A stretch of 64,000 nt of DNA from Akkermansia muciniphila. Lineage in GTDB: Bacteria; Verrucomicrobiota; Verrucomicrobiia; Verrucomicrobiales; Akkermansiaceae. The position numbers and the translations under genes were made by a program. The first letter of the stretch is position 1; the number at the start of each line of letters is the position of its first letter. Below, piece after piece: positions 42,913 through 52,238 of the stretch. The notes under the pieces were generated by a model. It ran no database searches and was not told the DNA's origin. It saw nothing but the letters and a program-made list of their open reading frames with translations. The stretch spans positions 2,666,001 through 2,730,000 of the forward strand of contig NZ_CP156688.1 in the NCBI RefSeq assembly GCF_040616545.1, in the 5' to 3' direction.

Positions 42913-43782
42913 ATGTCTGCACTGCTGGTCACGTCTCTTATTTGGGCGTTGTCATTCGGGTTGTTGGGGAACTTCCTGTCTGGCTTGCCTGCCAGTTTTG
43001 TCGCCATGGCGCGCATGGCCGGGGCCCTGGCCGTTTTCCTTCCTTTCCTGCGGAAGACCCCGCCGCACCATGCCCTGACCATGATGGGCATAGGCGCCGT
43101 GCAGTTCGGAGGAATGTACCTCTGCTACATTGCCGCCTTTCATTACCTGCCCTCCCACCAGGTAGCCCTGTTCACAGCCACAACTCCCATTTACGTGGTG
43201 CTGGCGAGTGCGCTGATCAAAGGAAGGCTGTCTAGTCTTCACATCGCGGCTGCCGTTCTTGCCGCCGCAGGCGGCGCAGGAATTCTCTGGAACGGGTACA
43301 CTGCCGGCAAGGGACTTCTTACGGGCATTCTTCTGGTGCAGCTTTCCAATCTCTGTTTTGCGGCGGGCCAGATAACCTATGCCTCCTTGAAGGATTCGTG
43401 GTTTAAAGGCGGCGAGGCTTCCAGCTTTGCCTATGCCTACGCGGGAGCCCTGCTGGTTACCGCGCCCACGGGACTTCCCGCAGGACTGGCATGCTGGCGG
43501 GAGATTTCAACCGTGCAATGGTGGCTGCTGGCCTATCTGGGCGTGGTAGCCTCCGGAATCTGCTTTTTCCTGTGGAATTACGGCGCGCGCAGAGTGGCTC
43601 CCATCAAGCTCGCCATCATGAATAATCTCAAAATTCCCCTGGCGGCGTTTACCTCCCTGGTCCTGTTCAGAGAGAGCCCCAGCATTCCCCTGCTCGCCCT
43701 GGGGAGCGTGCTTATCCTGGCCTCTTTTCTGGTTACTCCGGTTTCTCCCGGGAGGCTCCCCAACGATAAGCCCAGGGGTTAA
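42913..43782 (+). CDS. EamA/DMT-family transporter
   Basis: A 289-residue inner-membrane protein with ten predicted helices in two EamA repeats: the first from SALLVTSLIWALSFG and the second from GLLTGILLVQLSNLCFAAGQI. The C-terminal repeat ends with APIKLAIMNNLKIPLAAFTSLVLF. Such proteins export amino acids or related metabolites; the substrate cannot be read from the sequence. It starts about 107 bp after the PD-(D/E)XK gene and stands alone. Confidence 0.88.
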   Translation: MSALLVTSLIWALSFGLLGNFLSGLPASFVAMARMAGALAVFLPFLRKTPPHHALTMMGIGAVQFGGMYLCYIAAFHYLPSHQVALFTATTPIYVVLASALIKGRLSSLHIAAAVLAAAGGAGILWNGYTAGKGLLTGILLVQLSNLCFAAGQITYASLKDSWFKGGEASSFAYAYAGALLVTAPTGLPAGLACWREISTVQWWLLAYLGVVASGICFFLWNYGARRVAPIKLAIMNNLKIPLAAFTSLVLFRESPSIPLLALGSVLILASFLVTPVSPGRLPNDKPRG

Positions 43783-43901
43783 TACGGCAGTTTTTATTCC
43801 CCTTTCCGTCTTTCACGGAAACCATGACACGGCACCCGGCGTTCATTTTGAACCGGAGATGGAATGGACAGGTCTTTTCTGGAGGTAATTTTTTCTTGTT
43901 C

Positions 43902-46151
43902 ATGTTCAAGCTTTCCTTCCATTTTTTTCCATTCCTGTGCTTCCTGACAGCACAGTTTTCTCTATCCTTCGCAAAAACGGTGGAGTATGATTTGTATGTC
44001 CGGGACGCTCCGGTTAATTTTACCGGAGTCACGCGCCCGGCCATGACCATCAACGGGAGCATTCCCGGCCCCACCCTGCATTTTACGGAGGGGGATACGG
44101 CCGTGATACGGGTGCATAACCTGATGGATACGGAGACGTCCTTCCACTGGCACGGCCTGCTGGTGCCCAATGACCAGGACGGCGTGCCCTACCTGACTTC
44201 CGCCCCCGTGAAGCCCCATACCACGCATACTTATACTTTCCCTATTATCCAGAACGGCACATACTGGTACCATTCCCACAGCGGCCTTCAGGAGCAGAGC
44301 GGGCTGTACGGCGCATTCGTCGTCCGCAAACGGCCCGGCGACCCGGCGCGCAGAACGGAAGACGCCCTGCCGGAGTATACGCTGGTGCTGAGCGACTGGA
44401 CCAACGAGAATCCCAACGAGGTCAACAGGAAGCTTCACACGGGTTCGGACTGGTTTTCCATCCGCAAGGGGAGCGTGCAGAGCTACTGGGAGGCCCTGCG
44501 TGCCGGGTACCTGGGAACCAAGCTGACCAGCGAATGGAAGCGCATGAACGCCATGGATGTGAGCGACGTGTTTTACAACCGCTTTCTCCTGAACGGAACC
44601 CCTCAGGCTTCCCTGCCTCGGCTGAAGGGCGGCGACCGCATCAGGCTGCGCATCGTCAACGGAGCTTCTTCCACGTATTTCTGGCTGAGGTACGCTGGCG
44701 GCAAGATCCGCGTGGTGGCGAGCGACGGCAAGGACGTGGTTCCCGTGGACGTGGACCGCATGATTATTGCGGTTTCCGAGACTTATGATTTGATCCTGAC
44801 CGTGCCGGAGTCCGGCAAATCCTTTGAGTTCCAGGCGACGGCGGAGGATACCACCGGGTCTTCCTCCCTGTGGCTTGGCCATGGGGAGAAGCAGCCGCTG
44901 CGCCCCTTTCCCAAACTGAATTATTTCAAGAAGATGAAGGAGATGAACGGGATGATGACCATGGGCGGCAATATGAAGATGATGAAGATGAATTCCGGCC
45001 CCATGTCCCGCCAGATGCATCATCACGGCATGTCCGGCGGCATGCCGGCCTCCCATTCCGGAAATATGGGGATGATGGATATGAAACCCGGTTCCTCCCA
45101 CGGAGGAGGCCATGGGAACATGCAGGAGGACGGGGAGGGAACCACCCTGACTTACGATATGCTGAAGTCCCCCTCCCGCACCAACCTTCCCTCCGGCGTT
45201 CCCGTGAAGGAGCTGCATTTCATGCTGACCGGGAACATGAACCGCTACGTGTGGAGCATGAACGGGAAGACTCTTTCAGAGACGGACCGCATCATGATCA
45301 AGGAAGGGGAGAATGTGCGCATTATCCTGACCAATAATACCATGATGAGGCATCCCATGCACCTGCACGGCCATTTTTTCCGGCTGGTGAACAGGCACGG
45401 GGATTTTTCACCGCTCAAGTTTACGGTGGATATCCAGCCCATGGCCACCCAGGTGATTGAGTTCAACGCCGCAGAGAAAACGCGCGGCAACTGGTTTTTC
45501 CACTGCCATATCCTGTACCATATGATGAGCGGCATGGGGCGCATTTTCACGTATGAGGATTCTCCGCCCAATCCGCAGCTTCCCCATCCCATGCGCGCGC
45601 TTCAGCGCGTTTACGATATGGACCGGATGTGGTACCTGACCGTGAATAATGATTTTGCGTCCAACGGGAATATAGGGGATCTGGAGTTCGGGGGCACCCG
45701 CTGGAGCATACAGGGGGAATGGCAGATAGGCTACAAGGATACCCATGGTTATGAGGCGGAGGGACGGCTGGGCAGGTACATCGGAGAAAAGCAGTGGCTT
45801 TATCCCTACATCGGCGTGGATTGGACCTACCGCAAGGGGGAGGCGGGGGAACGCAACATGTTCCGCCAGACCACTAAAAAGGACCGGGAAGTGGACGGCA
45901 CCCTGGGCGCCCGGTACACGCTCCCCATGTTCCTGATTGCTGACGCGCGCATTGACACGGACGGAAAGGTGCGCCTGCAATTGGAACGGGACGATATTCC
46001 GCTTACCTCACGCCTGCGCCTGTCCTTTTCCCTGAATACGGACCGGGATTATTCCGTGGGCCTGCATTACATCCTGACCTCCCACCTCAGCATTTCCACC
46101 AATTACGACAATAACCTGCACTGGGGCGTGGGCCTGATGCTGACCTATTGA
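43902..46151 (+). CDS. Multicopper oxidase fused to a CopB-like beta-barrel domain
   Basis: A 749-residue exported protein. A signal peptide (residues 1-24) precedes a three-domain multicopper oxidase with all copper motifs: HWHG (82-85), WYHSHSG (122-128), HPMHLHGHFF (about 484-493) and HCHILYHMMSGM (about 532-543), the type 1 site with Met ligand. A Met/His-rich stretch (about 345-405, with M-x-x-M repeats and HHHGM) resembles the copper-loading region of CopA. Residues 567-749 are not part of any oxidase: they alternate short amphipathic strands, include LYPYIGVDWTYRKGE (cf. CopB YIGVEW) and end in aromatic VGLMLTY, like an outer-membrane barrel. The natural separate CopA and CopB seem to be one polypeptide. 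The start at 43902 has a distant GGAGGT; the frame opens at 43824. Confidence 0.85.
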   Translation: MFKLSFHFFPFLCFLTAQFSLSFAKTVEYDLYVRDAPVNFTGVTRPAMTINGSIPGPTLHFTEGDTAVIRVHNLMDTETSFHWHGLLVPNDQDGVPYLTSAPVKPHTTHTYTFPIIQNGTYWYHSHSGLQEQSGLYGAFVVRKRPGDPARRTEDALPEYTLVLSDWTNENPNEVNRKLHTGSDWFSIRKGSVQSYWEALRAGYLGTKLTSEWKRMNAMDVSDVFYNRFLLNGTPQASLPRLKGGDRIRLRIVNGASSTYFWLRYAGGKIRVVASDGKDVVPVDVDRMIIAVSETYDLILTVPESGKSFEFQATAEDTTGSSSLWLGHGEKQPLRPFPKLNYFKKMKEMNGMMTMGGNMKMMKMNSGPMSRQMHHHGMSGGMPASHSGNMGMMDMKPGSSHGGGHGNMQEDGEGTTLTYDMLKSPSRTNLPSGVPVKELHFMLTGNMNRYVWSMNGKTLSETDRIMIKEGENVRIILTNNTMMRHPMHLHGHFFRLVNRHGDFSPLKFTVDIQPMATQVIEFNAAEKTRGNWFFHCHILYHMMSGMGRIFTYEDSPPNPQLPHPMRALQRVYDMDRMWYLTVNNDFASNGNIGDLEFGGTRWSIQGEWQIGYKDTHGYEAEGRLGRYIGEKQWLYPYIGVDWTYRKGEAGERNMFRQTTKKDREVDGTLGARYTLPMFLIADARIDTDGKVRLQLERDDIPLTSRLRLSFSLNTDRDYSVGLHYILTSHLSISTNYDNNLHWGVGLMLTY

Positions 46152-46209
46152 ACGGCCGCCCCATTTTCTCCTGTTCCATCCGGGCATTCCCCTGTAGCAT
46201 TCCCGTACC

Positions 46210-47541
46210 ATGCCAGGGATGATGAATTGGGAACAGCTTTTGTCGGATACCCGGTGCGGGTCCACGCACCAGAGCACCACACCCCCGCAGAAGGACCGGA
46301 ACGAGTACGACAAGGATTACGGCCGCGTGCTGTTTTCCAGCGCCTTCCGCCGCCTTCAGGATAAAACGCAGGTGTTTCCCCTGGGCCGCAATGATTACGT
46401 GCGCACGCGGTTGACCCATAGCCTGGAGGTGGCCCACATCGGTTCCTCCCTGGGCATGCACGTGGGCCATTTGCTTGGGGAAAAGCGGAAGGAGCTGAAT
46501 GCCATTATGAGGCCTTCCGGACTGGCCACCATCGTTTCCACCGCCTGCCTGGCCCATGATATCGGGAATCCCCCCTTCGGCCATTCCGGGGAAGACGCCA
46601 TTGAGTCCTCCCTGGCGCGCCACGGCGTGACTCATCCGTTTGAAGGGAACGCCCAGGGCTTCCGCATCCTGACCTGCACCGGGGACCCGATGGAAGGCAA
46701 AGGATTGAAGCTGACGTGCGCCATTCTGGGAGCGTTCATGAAGTACCCCTGTACGCAGTCCTATTCCGCCGCAGTAAAGAAGAAGGCGGTTATTCCCGCC
46801 AACAGGCTGGAATGCAAGAAATTCGGCATCGGGGAGCCGGAACGGGAGGCCGCTTCCTTCGTGGCGGGAGAACTGGGACTGCTCCCCCGGCATCAGCCGG
46901 GAGCTGCGGAGCTGTGCTGGTGCCGCCATCCCCTGGCCTACCTGATGGAGGCCGCGGACGATATTTGCTACCGCATTGCGGATATTGAAGACGGCTTTTT
47001 TTCCGGCCTGCTGGATTTCAGCCATGCCAGGGAGTTGTTCAGTCCTTTCCTGAAGGAACGGCAACTCAAGTACGTGGCGGAACTGGCCCAGCAGGGGGAA
47101 GAAGCTTCCTGCGTCCATTACATGCGGGCCATTGCCATCGGCGCCAGCATCCAAACCGCCGTGAACAGTTTCATGGACCACGAAGAGGAGCTTCTGCAAG
47201 GGAGGATGGAGCAGTCCCTGATAGACAGTTCAACATTGTCCGCCGCGCTGGACGGCCTTTACAGGTATGCCATTGAGAACGTGTACCAGGCCAGGGAGGT
47301 GATTGAGGTGGAGGCCATGGGCTACAAGGTGCTGGGCGAGCTGATTGACTTTTTCATGGAGTGGGTGAACCATCCCTCCTCCGGACAGGCCAAAAAAGTG
47401 GCCATCATGCTTCAGGGCGCCAAACTCCCCAAGGATGATGCAGGGAGGGACGCGCGCCTGACACACATGCTGGATTACCTTTCCGGCATGACGGATTCCT
47501 TCGCGCTGGAAACGTACCGGAAATTGACCGGAATCCTGTAG
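46210..47541 (+). CDS. dgt: Deoxyguanosinetriphosphate triphosphohydrolase-like protein
   Basis: A 443-residue HD-superfamily dNTPase. YGRVLFSSAFRRLQDKTQVFP and RTRLTHSLEVAHIG are the dGTPase N-terminal signature; the metal site is ACLAHDIGNPPFGHSGE (HD and the downstream H). Later ADDICYRIADIEDG provides the final Asp. It hydrolyses dNTPs to the nucleoside and tripolyphosphate, controlling dNTP pools and, in some bacteria, phage growth. Met codons also occur at residues 4 and 5. It is 58 bp after the multicopper oxidase. Confidence 0.93.
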   Translation: MPGMMNWEQLLSDTRCGSTHQSTTPPQKDRNEYDKDYGRVLFSSAFRRLQDKTQVFPLGRNDYVRTRLTHSLEVAHIGSSLGMHVGHLLGEKRKELNAIMRPSGLATIVSTACLAHDIGNPPFGHSGEDAIESSLARHGVTHPFEGNAQGFRILTCTGDPMEGKGLKLTCAILGAFMKYPCTQSYSAAVKKKAVIPANRLECKKFGIGEPEREAASFVAGELGLLPRHQPGAAELCWCRHPLAYLMEAADDICYRIADIEDGFFSGLLDFSHARELFSPFLKERQLKYVAELAQQGEEASCVHYMRAIAIGASIQTAVNSFMDHEEELLQGRMEQSLIDSSTLSAALDGLYRYAIENVYQAREVIEVEAMGYKVLGELIDFFMEWVNHPSSGQAKKVAIMLQGAKLPKDDAGRDARLTHMLDYLSGMTDSFALETYRKLTGIL

Positions 47542-47557
47542 TTCCCGGCAGTGCGGG

Positions 47558-49924
47558 TCAAAGCTGCATGGCAACGTTTTTGTTTTCCTGGTTCCTCCTG
47601 ATGGTCACTTTCAATTCGCCGGAGGGCGGCAGAAGCTGTTCCAGGCTCTTCACCCCGCGCACCTTGCGACCGTCCACCGTCAGAAGCACGTCGTTGGGCT
47701 GAATGCCGGCGGAGGAACACGGGCCATCCTTCTGCACCTTCACTACAACCAGCGCACTGCCCAGGTCTTCCGGCATCAGCCCGAAAACGGACAAGTCTCC
47801 CTCGCCTTCCGCCACCCTCACTTCAGCGCCCAGCCTGCGCACCTGGACCGCCGCGGGAGCCGTGCCCCCCTTTTTTCCGCTGTTCCCGGCGGTTCCCGGA
47901 ATGTCCGGCGTTCTGGCCAGGGCTTTCAAATGCGGGGAACGCACGCCGAAACGGTTCATCGGGAAGTTGCGGAAGCCCAGCTTGAGCGCCGGGGAGGAGG
48001 AGCGGACGGAAAAGTCACCTTTGCCGGGATTTACAAAGAGGGCATCCCCTTTTATGGAACGCCGGTCGTTCCCGGACTGTCCCGCCAGTCCGGAGGCCTT
48101 TTCCGTATTTTTCATCCCTTCCGCATGGACGAAATTCCTGTCCATATTCTTTCCCCACGGGGAAAAGTCCATCTTGCCCGCCTGGCGGTAGCGGTCTTCA
48201 AAAACAATGTTGCTGTAAAATTCATCCCCGCTTTCCCGGAACCACACGTGCGGATGCAGCGTGTTGTTCACAAAAATGTTGTTGTACACCTTCCGGAAGA
48301 ATCCCTCACGGAGCTTGAGTCCGGAGGAGAGCATCACATTATTGCAGATCACATAGTTGGAGGACCCATCGTCCAAATCCACATCCCACCCGTGGTCACA
48401 CCGCCAGCGGTTGGTCCGGAGCACATTGGGCTGAAGGCAATCCAGCAGCACCACATTCCGGTCCTGGCTCAGCGCCATCTGGTCCCCCGCCCAGTACCGG
48501 TCCCGGCCCCAGGAGTTGAAGGAGCCATGGTCGCTGGTTTCCCTCACCGTATCAAAGACATCGCAATATTCCACAACATGGCCGCCAAAGGCCCCCTCCC
48601 CGATGTTGATGCCCGCACGCGGGACCTCGTAAATGGAACAGCTGCGGACGGTAATATTCCGCGCCAGGGAGATTTGCACCCCGGCCGTCTGCTTTTCAAC
48701 CAGTCCCGTGCGCCAGATCAGGCAGTCGTCCACCAGGCAGGTGGACGGGAATTTCCCGTTTTTGGGCCCCGGCGTCCTGTCCAGCTTCTCCAGGGCCATT
48801 CCCCGGGCTTCCCCGTAGTCCCTGGGTCCCCGGTAGGCGGAACGGTCCCCCACCAGGGCCACGCCGTTTCCCCCCACTTCATGGATGTGGCAGGAGCGAA
48901 CCTGGGCACGGTCATTTTTCCCATCCACAAAGACGGCATTCCCTCCCAGATGGACGAACTCACAGCCCAGGATACGGCAGTTTTCCGTATTCCGCAGCAG
49001 AACGGCCCCGCTGCGGAAGATGGTCCAGTCACTTCTCAGCAGGGGTTCCCGGTTTTCCATGAAGGTGCGCCGCGTTCCGGTCAGCACCAGGTCGCGGAGA
49101 GTGACGTTTTTCACGGGTGCGCCTTCCTTCCCCTGAAGGCGGACCAGCTCCGGAAGCCCGGCGGCTTCCACCACGGCCCGGGATAAATCCGTGCCCGGTT
49201 CCGGATACAGGTAGAGCACGTTTTCCCGCCTGTCCAGATACCATTCCCCGGGAGCATCCAGTTCCTCAAAGATGTTTTCCACAAATTTGTACCTGTCATG
49301 CGGAGGCGAGGGACGGTTGTTCTGCCAGCCGCCCTCCGTGACCAGGCTGTCCCCCTTTTTGCCGGTGATGCGGAAGTGCATGTCCCCCCACATGCGCGCA
49401 TGAAGGGCGTGCAGGAATCCTCCTTCCGGATTTTTCCAGCGCGCCACGCGCTGCGGGCTGTCCGCGTCCGCAGATGTTCCGTTGAAGATGCGGGCCTCCG
49501 GGTCATGGTTGGGGTACCGGGCCATGTGCATGGGTTTTCCATTAACCATCAGCACATCCATTTCCAGTCCGGCGGGTACGGAAGCCTTCATGATGCCGTC
49601 CCTGAACGGCTGCCAATCCGCGGAGAACGGCACGGCACCGCTCAATACCGCCCTGCCCTGGTTTTGGGCGCGGATGGTCAGTCCGGAATGCTCCGGACGA
49701 AGGGCCAACGGTTCCCGCAGGTAGTAAACGCCGTCTGCCAAAATAACCTGGCATTTTCCCCGGGCACCTTCTCCGGCTTTCCGCACGGCGGCTTCCACGG
49801 AACGCATGGGGAGCTCTTCCGTTCCCGCATGGGAGTCATTCCCGGCGGGGGAAACAAAAATATCCGCGCCCCATACACAGGAGGCGCACCACAGCATCCC
49901 CCAAAGACAGTTAAAACCATTCAT
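47558..49924 (-). CDS. Secreted right-handed beta-helix protein with C-terminal PDZ domain
   Basis: A 788-residue exported protein. A signal peptide (residues 1-19) leads to ADIFVSPAGNDSHAGT, a common start of parallel beta-helix polysaccharide-active proteins. The pattern LTIRAQNQGRAVLSGAVPF, APGEWYLDRRENVLYLYPEPG and the Asn-ladder coils (about 265-600) resemble GH141/GH110-type beta-helix glycosidases, but I cannot fix the family or its catalytic residues. The last 90 residues (about 695-788) form a PDZ domain: LVVVKVQKDGPCSSAGIQPNDVLLTVDGRKV. A beta-helix with a C-terminal PDZ is unusual. A glycan substrate is likely given the mucin-related genes, but unproved. It is convergent with dgt. 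Confidence 0.78.
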   Translation of the reverse strand: MNGFNCLWGMLWCASCVWGADIFVSPAGNDSHAGTEELPMRSVEAAVRKAGEGARGKCQVILADGVYYLREPLALRPEHSGLTIRAQNQGRAVLSGAVPFSADWQPFRDGIMKASVPAGLEMDVLMVNGKPMHMARYPNHDPEARIFNGTSADADSPQRVARWKNPEGGFLHALHARMWGDMHFRITGKKGDSLVTEGGWQNNRPSPPHDRYKFVENIFEELDAPGEWYLDRRENVLYLYPEPGTDLSRAVVEAAGLPELVRLQGKEGAPVKNVTLRDLVLTGTRRTFMENREPLLRSDWTIFRSGAVLLRNTENCRILGCEFVHLGGNAVFVDGKNDRAQVRSCHIHEVGGNGVALVGDRSAYRGPRDYGEARGMALEKLDRTPGPKNGKFPSTCLVDDCLIWRTGLVEKQTAGVQISLARNITVRSCSIYEVPRAGINIGEGAFGGHVVEYCDVFDTVRETSDHGSFNSWGRDRYWAGDQMALSQDRNVVLLDCLQPNVLRTNRWRCDHGWDVDLDDGSSNYVICNNVMLSSGLKLREGFFRKVYNNIFVNNTLHPHVWFRESGDEFYSNIVFEDRYRQAGKMDFSPWGKNMDRNFVHAEGMKNTEKASGLAGQSGNDRRSIKGDALFVNPGKGDFSVRSSSPALKLGFRNFPMNRFGVRSPHLKALARTPDIPGTAGNSGKKGGTAPAAVQVRRLGAEVRVAEGEGDLSVFGLMPEDLGSALVVVKVQKDGPCSSAGIQPNDVLLTVDGRKVRGVKSLEQLLPPSGELKVTIRRNQENKNVAMQL

Positions 49925-50196
49925 ACCGTTTTCTACATAAAAGCCGTTGCGGGAACCGGCCCTCTGAAAAACTTCCCGTTTTCATCATGTAAGCCAGTCC
50001 CTCTGATGAAAACATACGGCATTCCCCCATTCGTTCTTTCCCCGAACCCATCAATATTTTTCCGTTTCTTCAAGGAACGATCCGCTTTTCCGGAAGGGCA
50101 AGAACAAACCTTCCCTGTCATAAAAAAGGCTGCCCCACCCGGGGCAGCCGTCCTTAACATAATGATCATGGATTTCTCCACTATTTCATGAAGACG
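49925..50196. other. Intergenic region before the beta-helix gene
   Basis: A 272-bp gap holding the promoter of the beta-helix gene and, at 50122-50149, the terminator of the upstream PDZ-protein gene. Nothing else is seen. Confidence 0.5.
50122..50149 (-). terminator. Rho-independent terminator after PDZ-protein gene
   Basis: On the minus strand a 9-bp stem (GGCTGCCCC, 50141-50149, with GGGGCAGCC, 50128-50136) and a 4-base loop are followed by TTTTTT (50122-50127). It lies 47 bp past the stop of the PDZ-protein gene. Confidence 0.9.
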
Positions 50197-51156
50197 TTAA
50201 AAGCAGAAGTTGGTTTCTATGTTTTTCAGGCGTTCCCTGACGGCTTCCGGAACGGCCTCCTTTTCCTCCTGCGTATTGTAGGGGCCGGAGTACAGGACTT
50301 TACCGGAGGCATCCGTCACATGGACGGTGGTGCCCGTCTGGGAACTGGAAGAAACCACGATGGTTCCTTTGGCGTCCGACATCTGGACGGAAGACGAGCT
50401 GTGGCCTCCGCCGGAAACCTTGCCCATGGGAGGCATGGGCATCTGGTGAAGCCCCTGCAGGCTCCGGAGCATTTGGGCCGCCCCGGGCGTCAGGTCCATC
50501 CGGCTGATGATGTCATCCATGCGGGAATCATCAATGGCGGAGTCCTTTAAAAAATCATCCATCATCTGCTGCATGTCCAGGATGCGCTGCGGAAGAGCAG
50601 AACGTCCGGCCATTCCCGCGGGCGGGGCCATTTGGCGCCGTACGGAGGGGACCACGCGCGGCTGCGTGCGGGGGTCTCCCTGGGCGGCTAGTATTTCCTC
50701 AGCGGAAAGCGTTCCTCCATCCAGCGTGATGTCCGCCGTTTCCCGCTTGCCCTTGCGGTAAAATACCGCCGTAACCTTGTCTCCCGGCACTTTGTCCGTG
50801 AGGGCTTCCGTCACGGACTGCGGACCGGACAGGGAGATGTCACCCAGTTTGACAATGACGTCATTTTCCTTCAGTCCGGCCTTGGCGGCGGGACTGTCCG
50901 GCATGATTCTGGTCACCAGCACTCCGGGGAATCCGCTCAACTCCAATTGCGCCACCACCGCCTGCGGCACCGTACCGGGCACAATGCCCAGCCTGGCGGG
51001 CCTGGAGGAGGGGAGAGGCCTGGTCTGCGGGGTATACGGCGTCAGGGGCGGAGGCTGGAGGGGGTCCGTACTTCCAGCGGGCCGGTCAATGGAATATCCG
51101 GAGCCCGAACCTATCAGCAGTCCCAAGGTCAGAAAGATACAGGTTTTCATATCCAT
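50197..51156 (-). CDS. Secreted PDZ-domain protein
   Basis: A 319-residue exported protein. A signal peptide (residues 1-20) is followed by a Pro-rich linker (30-55) and a PDZ domain (about 57-150) with LGIVPGTVP, GVLVTRIMPDSPAAKAGLKENDVIVKLGDISL, the HtrA-type peptide-binding layout. No protease domain is present. The C-terminal part is Ser/Met-rich with DDSRMDDIISRMDLTPGAAQML and ends IETNFCF. The role is unknown; a periplasmic adaptor is possible. The PDZ neighbour at 47558-49924 is on the same strand but separated by a terminator. Met3 could also be the start. Confidence 0.75.
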   Translation of the reverse strand: MDMKTCIFLTLGLLIGSGSGYSIDRPAGSTDPLQPPPLTPYTPQTRPLPSSRPARLGIVPGTVPQAVVAQLELSGFPGVLVTRIMPDSPAAKAGLKENDVIVKLGDISLSGPQSVTEALTDKVPGDKVTAVFYRKGKRETADITLDGGTLSAEEILAAQGDPRTQPRVVPSVRRQMAPPAGMAGRSALPQRILDMQQMMDDFLKDSAIDDSRMDDIISRMDLTPGAAQMLRSLQGLHQMPMPPMGKVSGGGHSSSSVQMSDAKGTIVVSSSSQTGTTVHVTDASGKVLYSGPYNTQEEKEAVPEAVRERLKNIETNFCF

Positions 51157-51552
51157 GTGAGATAATATACAGCATCCGTCCGTGCAATGTTCAAAATTTA
51201 CACATTTTTTTTACAGCCCCCAGCCGCCCTGCCGGCTCAGGTTCATCACGGAGCGCCGGAAGGGCCGACAGAAGGAGCAATTACGGGAATAAAGGGAGCC
51301 GGACAGCCAGGGGGGAGAAGGTTCTTTTCCCAAACAGGGAACCGGGTGGCATTCCCCCGTATTCCTTCAGTTGCCACAGAAGGGCGGCGGCTCTCCCCGA
51401 CTGTTCCCGGCCGCAACCGGAGCCTCATGTGAACAACCGGGCCATACGCGCTTACGGCCGCACTGCCGGACGCAAGAGATTCCATCCTGCGCAACGTCAC
51501 ACACAGCGTACGGAAAAAGAAAAATTCCTCCATTGCCCCAGACGGCAGCCTC
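51157..51552. other. Intergenic region, no gene supported
   Basis: This 396-bp gap separates two minus-strand genes. Near 51170-51220 an AT-rich tract (TTCAAAATTTACACATTTTTTTTACAG) probably carries the promoter of the PDZ-protein gene. The short open frames (51246-51533 minus, 95 codons; 51187-51432 plus) have Arg/Ser/Pro-rich, low-quality translations and no signal peptide or motif. No RNA gene or repeat is evident. Confidence 0.5.
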
Positions 51553-52221
51553 TCAATATTCCTTTTCAGGAAGAATCCTGCGGATGACGGCGGGGGCGAT
51601 CACGGGCACGCGTTCGTCACCTCCCTGCAATTCAAAAAGGGTGGGCTTCCGCAGTTCACGTTTTTCTCCGGGGAGCATCGGCGCCTGCGCCTTTTCAACC
51701 CCGGCTTCCACGCCGTTCCCTCCGGCCACCGTGCCGCCGGACGGCGCCAGCGTATTCTGCATAATCAGGACAACGCCCACGGCGGCGGCCACGGAAATGC
51801 CGGAAATATAGACCAGCCGGCGCCACAGGGACATTTTCACCGTTTTTTCCTGCTTCACTTCCCCGGCACAGTCCATGGCCCGGGCCATTTTGCACACGGA
51901 GAATTCCAGAATGGACGAGGCGGAAAGCCTTTTCAACCGGGTTTCCATTTCACGCTCGGATTCAGCGCACATCAGGGAACAGCACTGTTCCCTGAACAGA
52001 ACCCTCGCGGGAGAAGGGCTTAAACGCTTCAACAGGGATTCCATCTCACGGAGTTCCTCGTCAGAGATTTCATCATGCCGGAGACGGGCATTCAGGGGAA
52101 AGATTTCCTCACACTTTCCGGCCAGGCGGGAAATCAGTTCATCGGATACGGGAAGGGGCTGCATGGCGGCAGTACCGCCGCCTTCCTCCCCTGCGGCAGA
52201 TGATGTTGTTTCATGTTTCAT
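51553..52221 (-). CDS. Putative anti-sigma-like membrane protein
   Basis: A 222-residue protein I do not recognise by family. The cytosolic N-terminal 125 residues are acidic and helical (DELISRLAGKCEEIFPLNARL, DEISDEELREMESLLKRL, with two related segments around MESLLKRLS and METRLKRLS). One membrane helix follows (about residues 135-155, VYISGISVAAAVGVVLI), then a periplasmic tail. This architecture and its start 17 bp after an ECF sigma gene suggest an anti-sigma or sigma-regulated partner. No zinc H-x3-C-x2-C motif is present, so it is not a ZAS-type anti-sigma. Confidence 0.55.
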   Translation of the reverse strand: MKHETTSSAAGEEGGGTAAMQPLPVSDELISRLAGKCEEIFPLNARLRHDEISDEELREMESLLKRLSPSPARVLFREQCCSLMCAESEREMETRLKRLSASSILEFSVCKMARAMDCAGEVKQEKTVKMSLWRRLVYISGISVAAAVGVVLIMQNTLAPSGGTVAGGNGVEAGVEKAQAPMLPGEKRELRKPTLFELQGGDERVPVIAPAVIRRILPEKEY

Positions 52222-52238
52222 AAGAGCGGGGTGCGGCG

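Noticed and set aside
51246-51533. A 95-codon minus-strand open frame in the 396-bp gap
   Set aside because: Low-complexity Arg/Pro/Ser text, with no start signal, signal peptide or motif; not supported as a gene.
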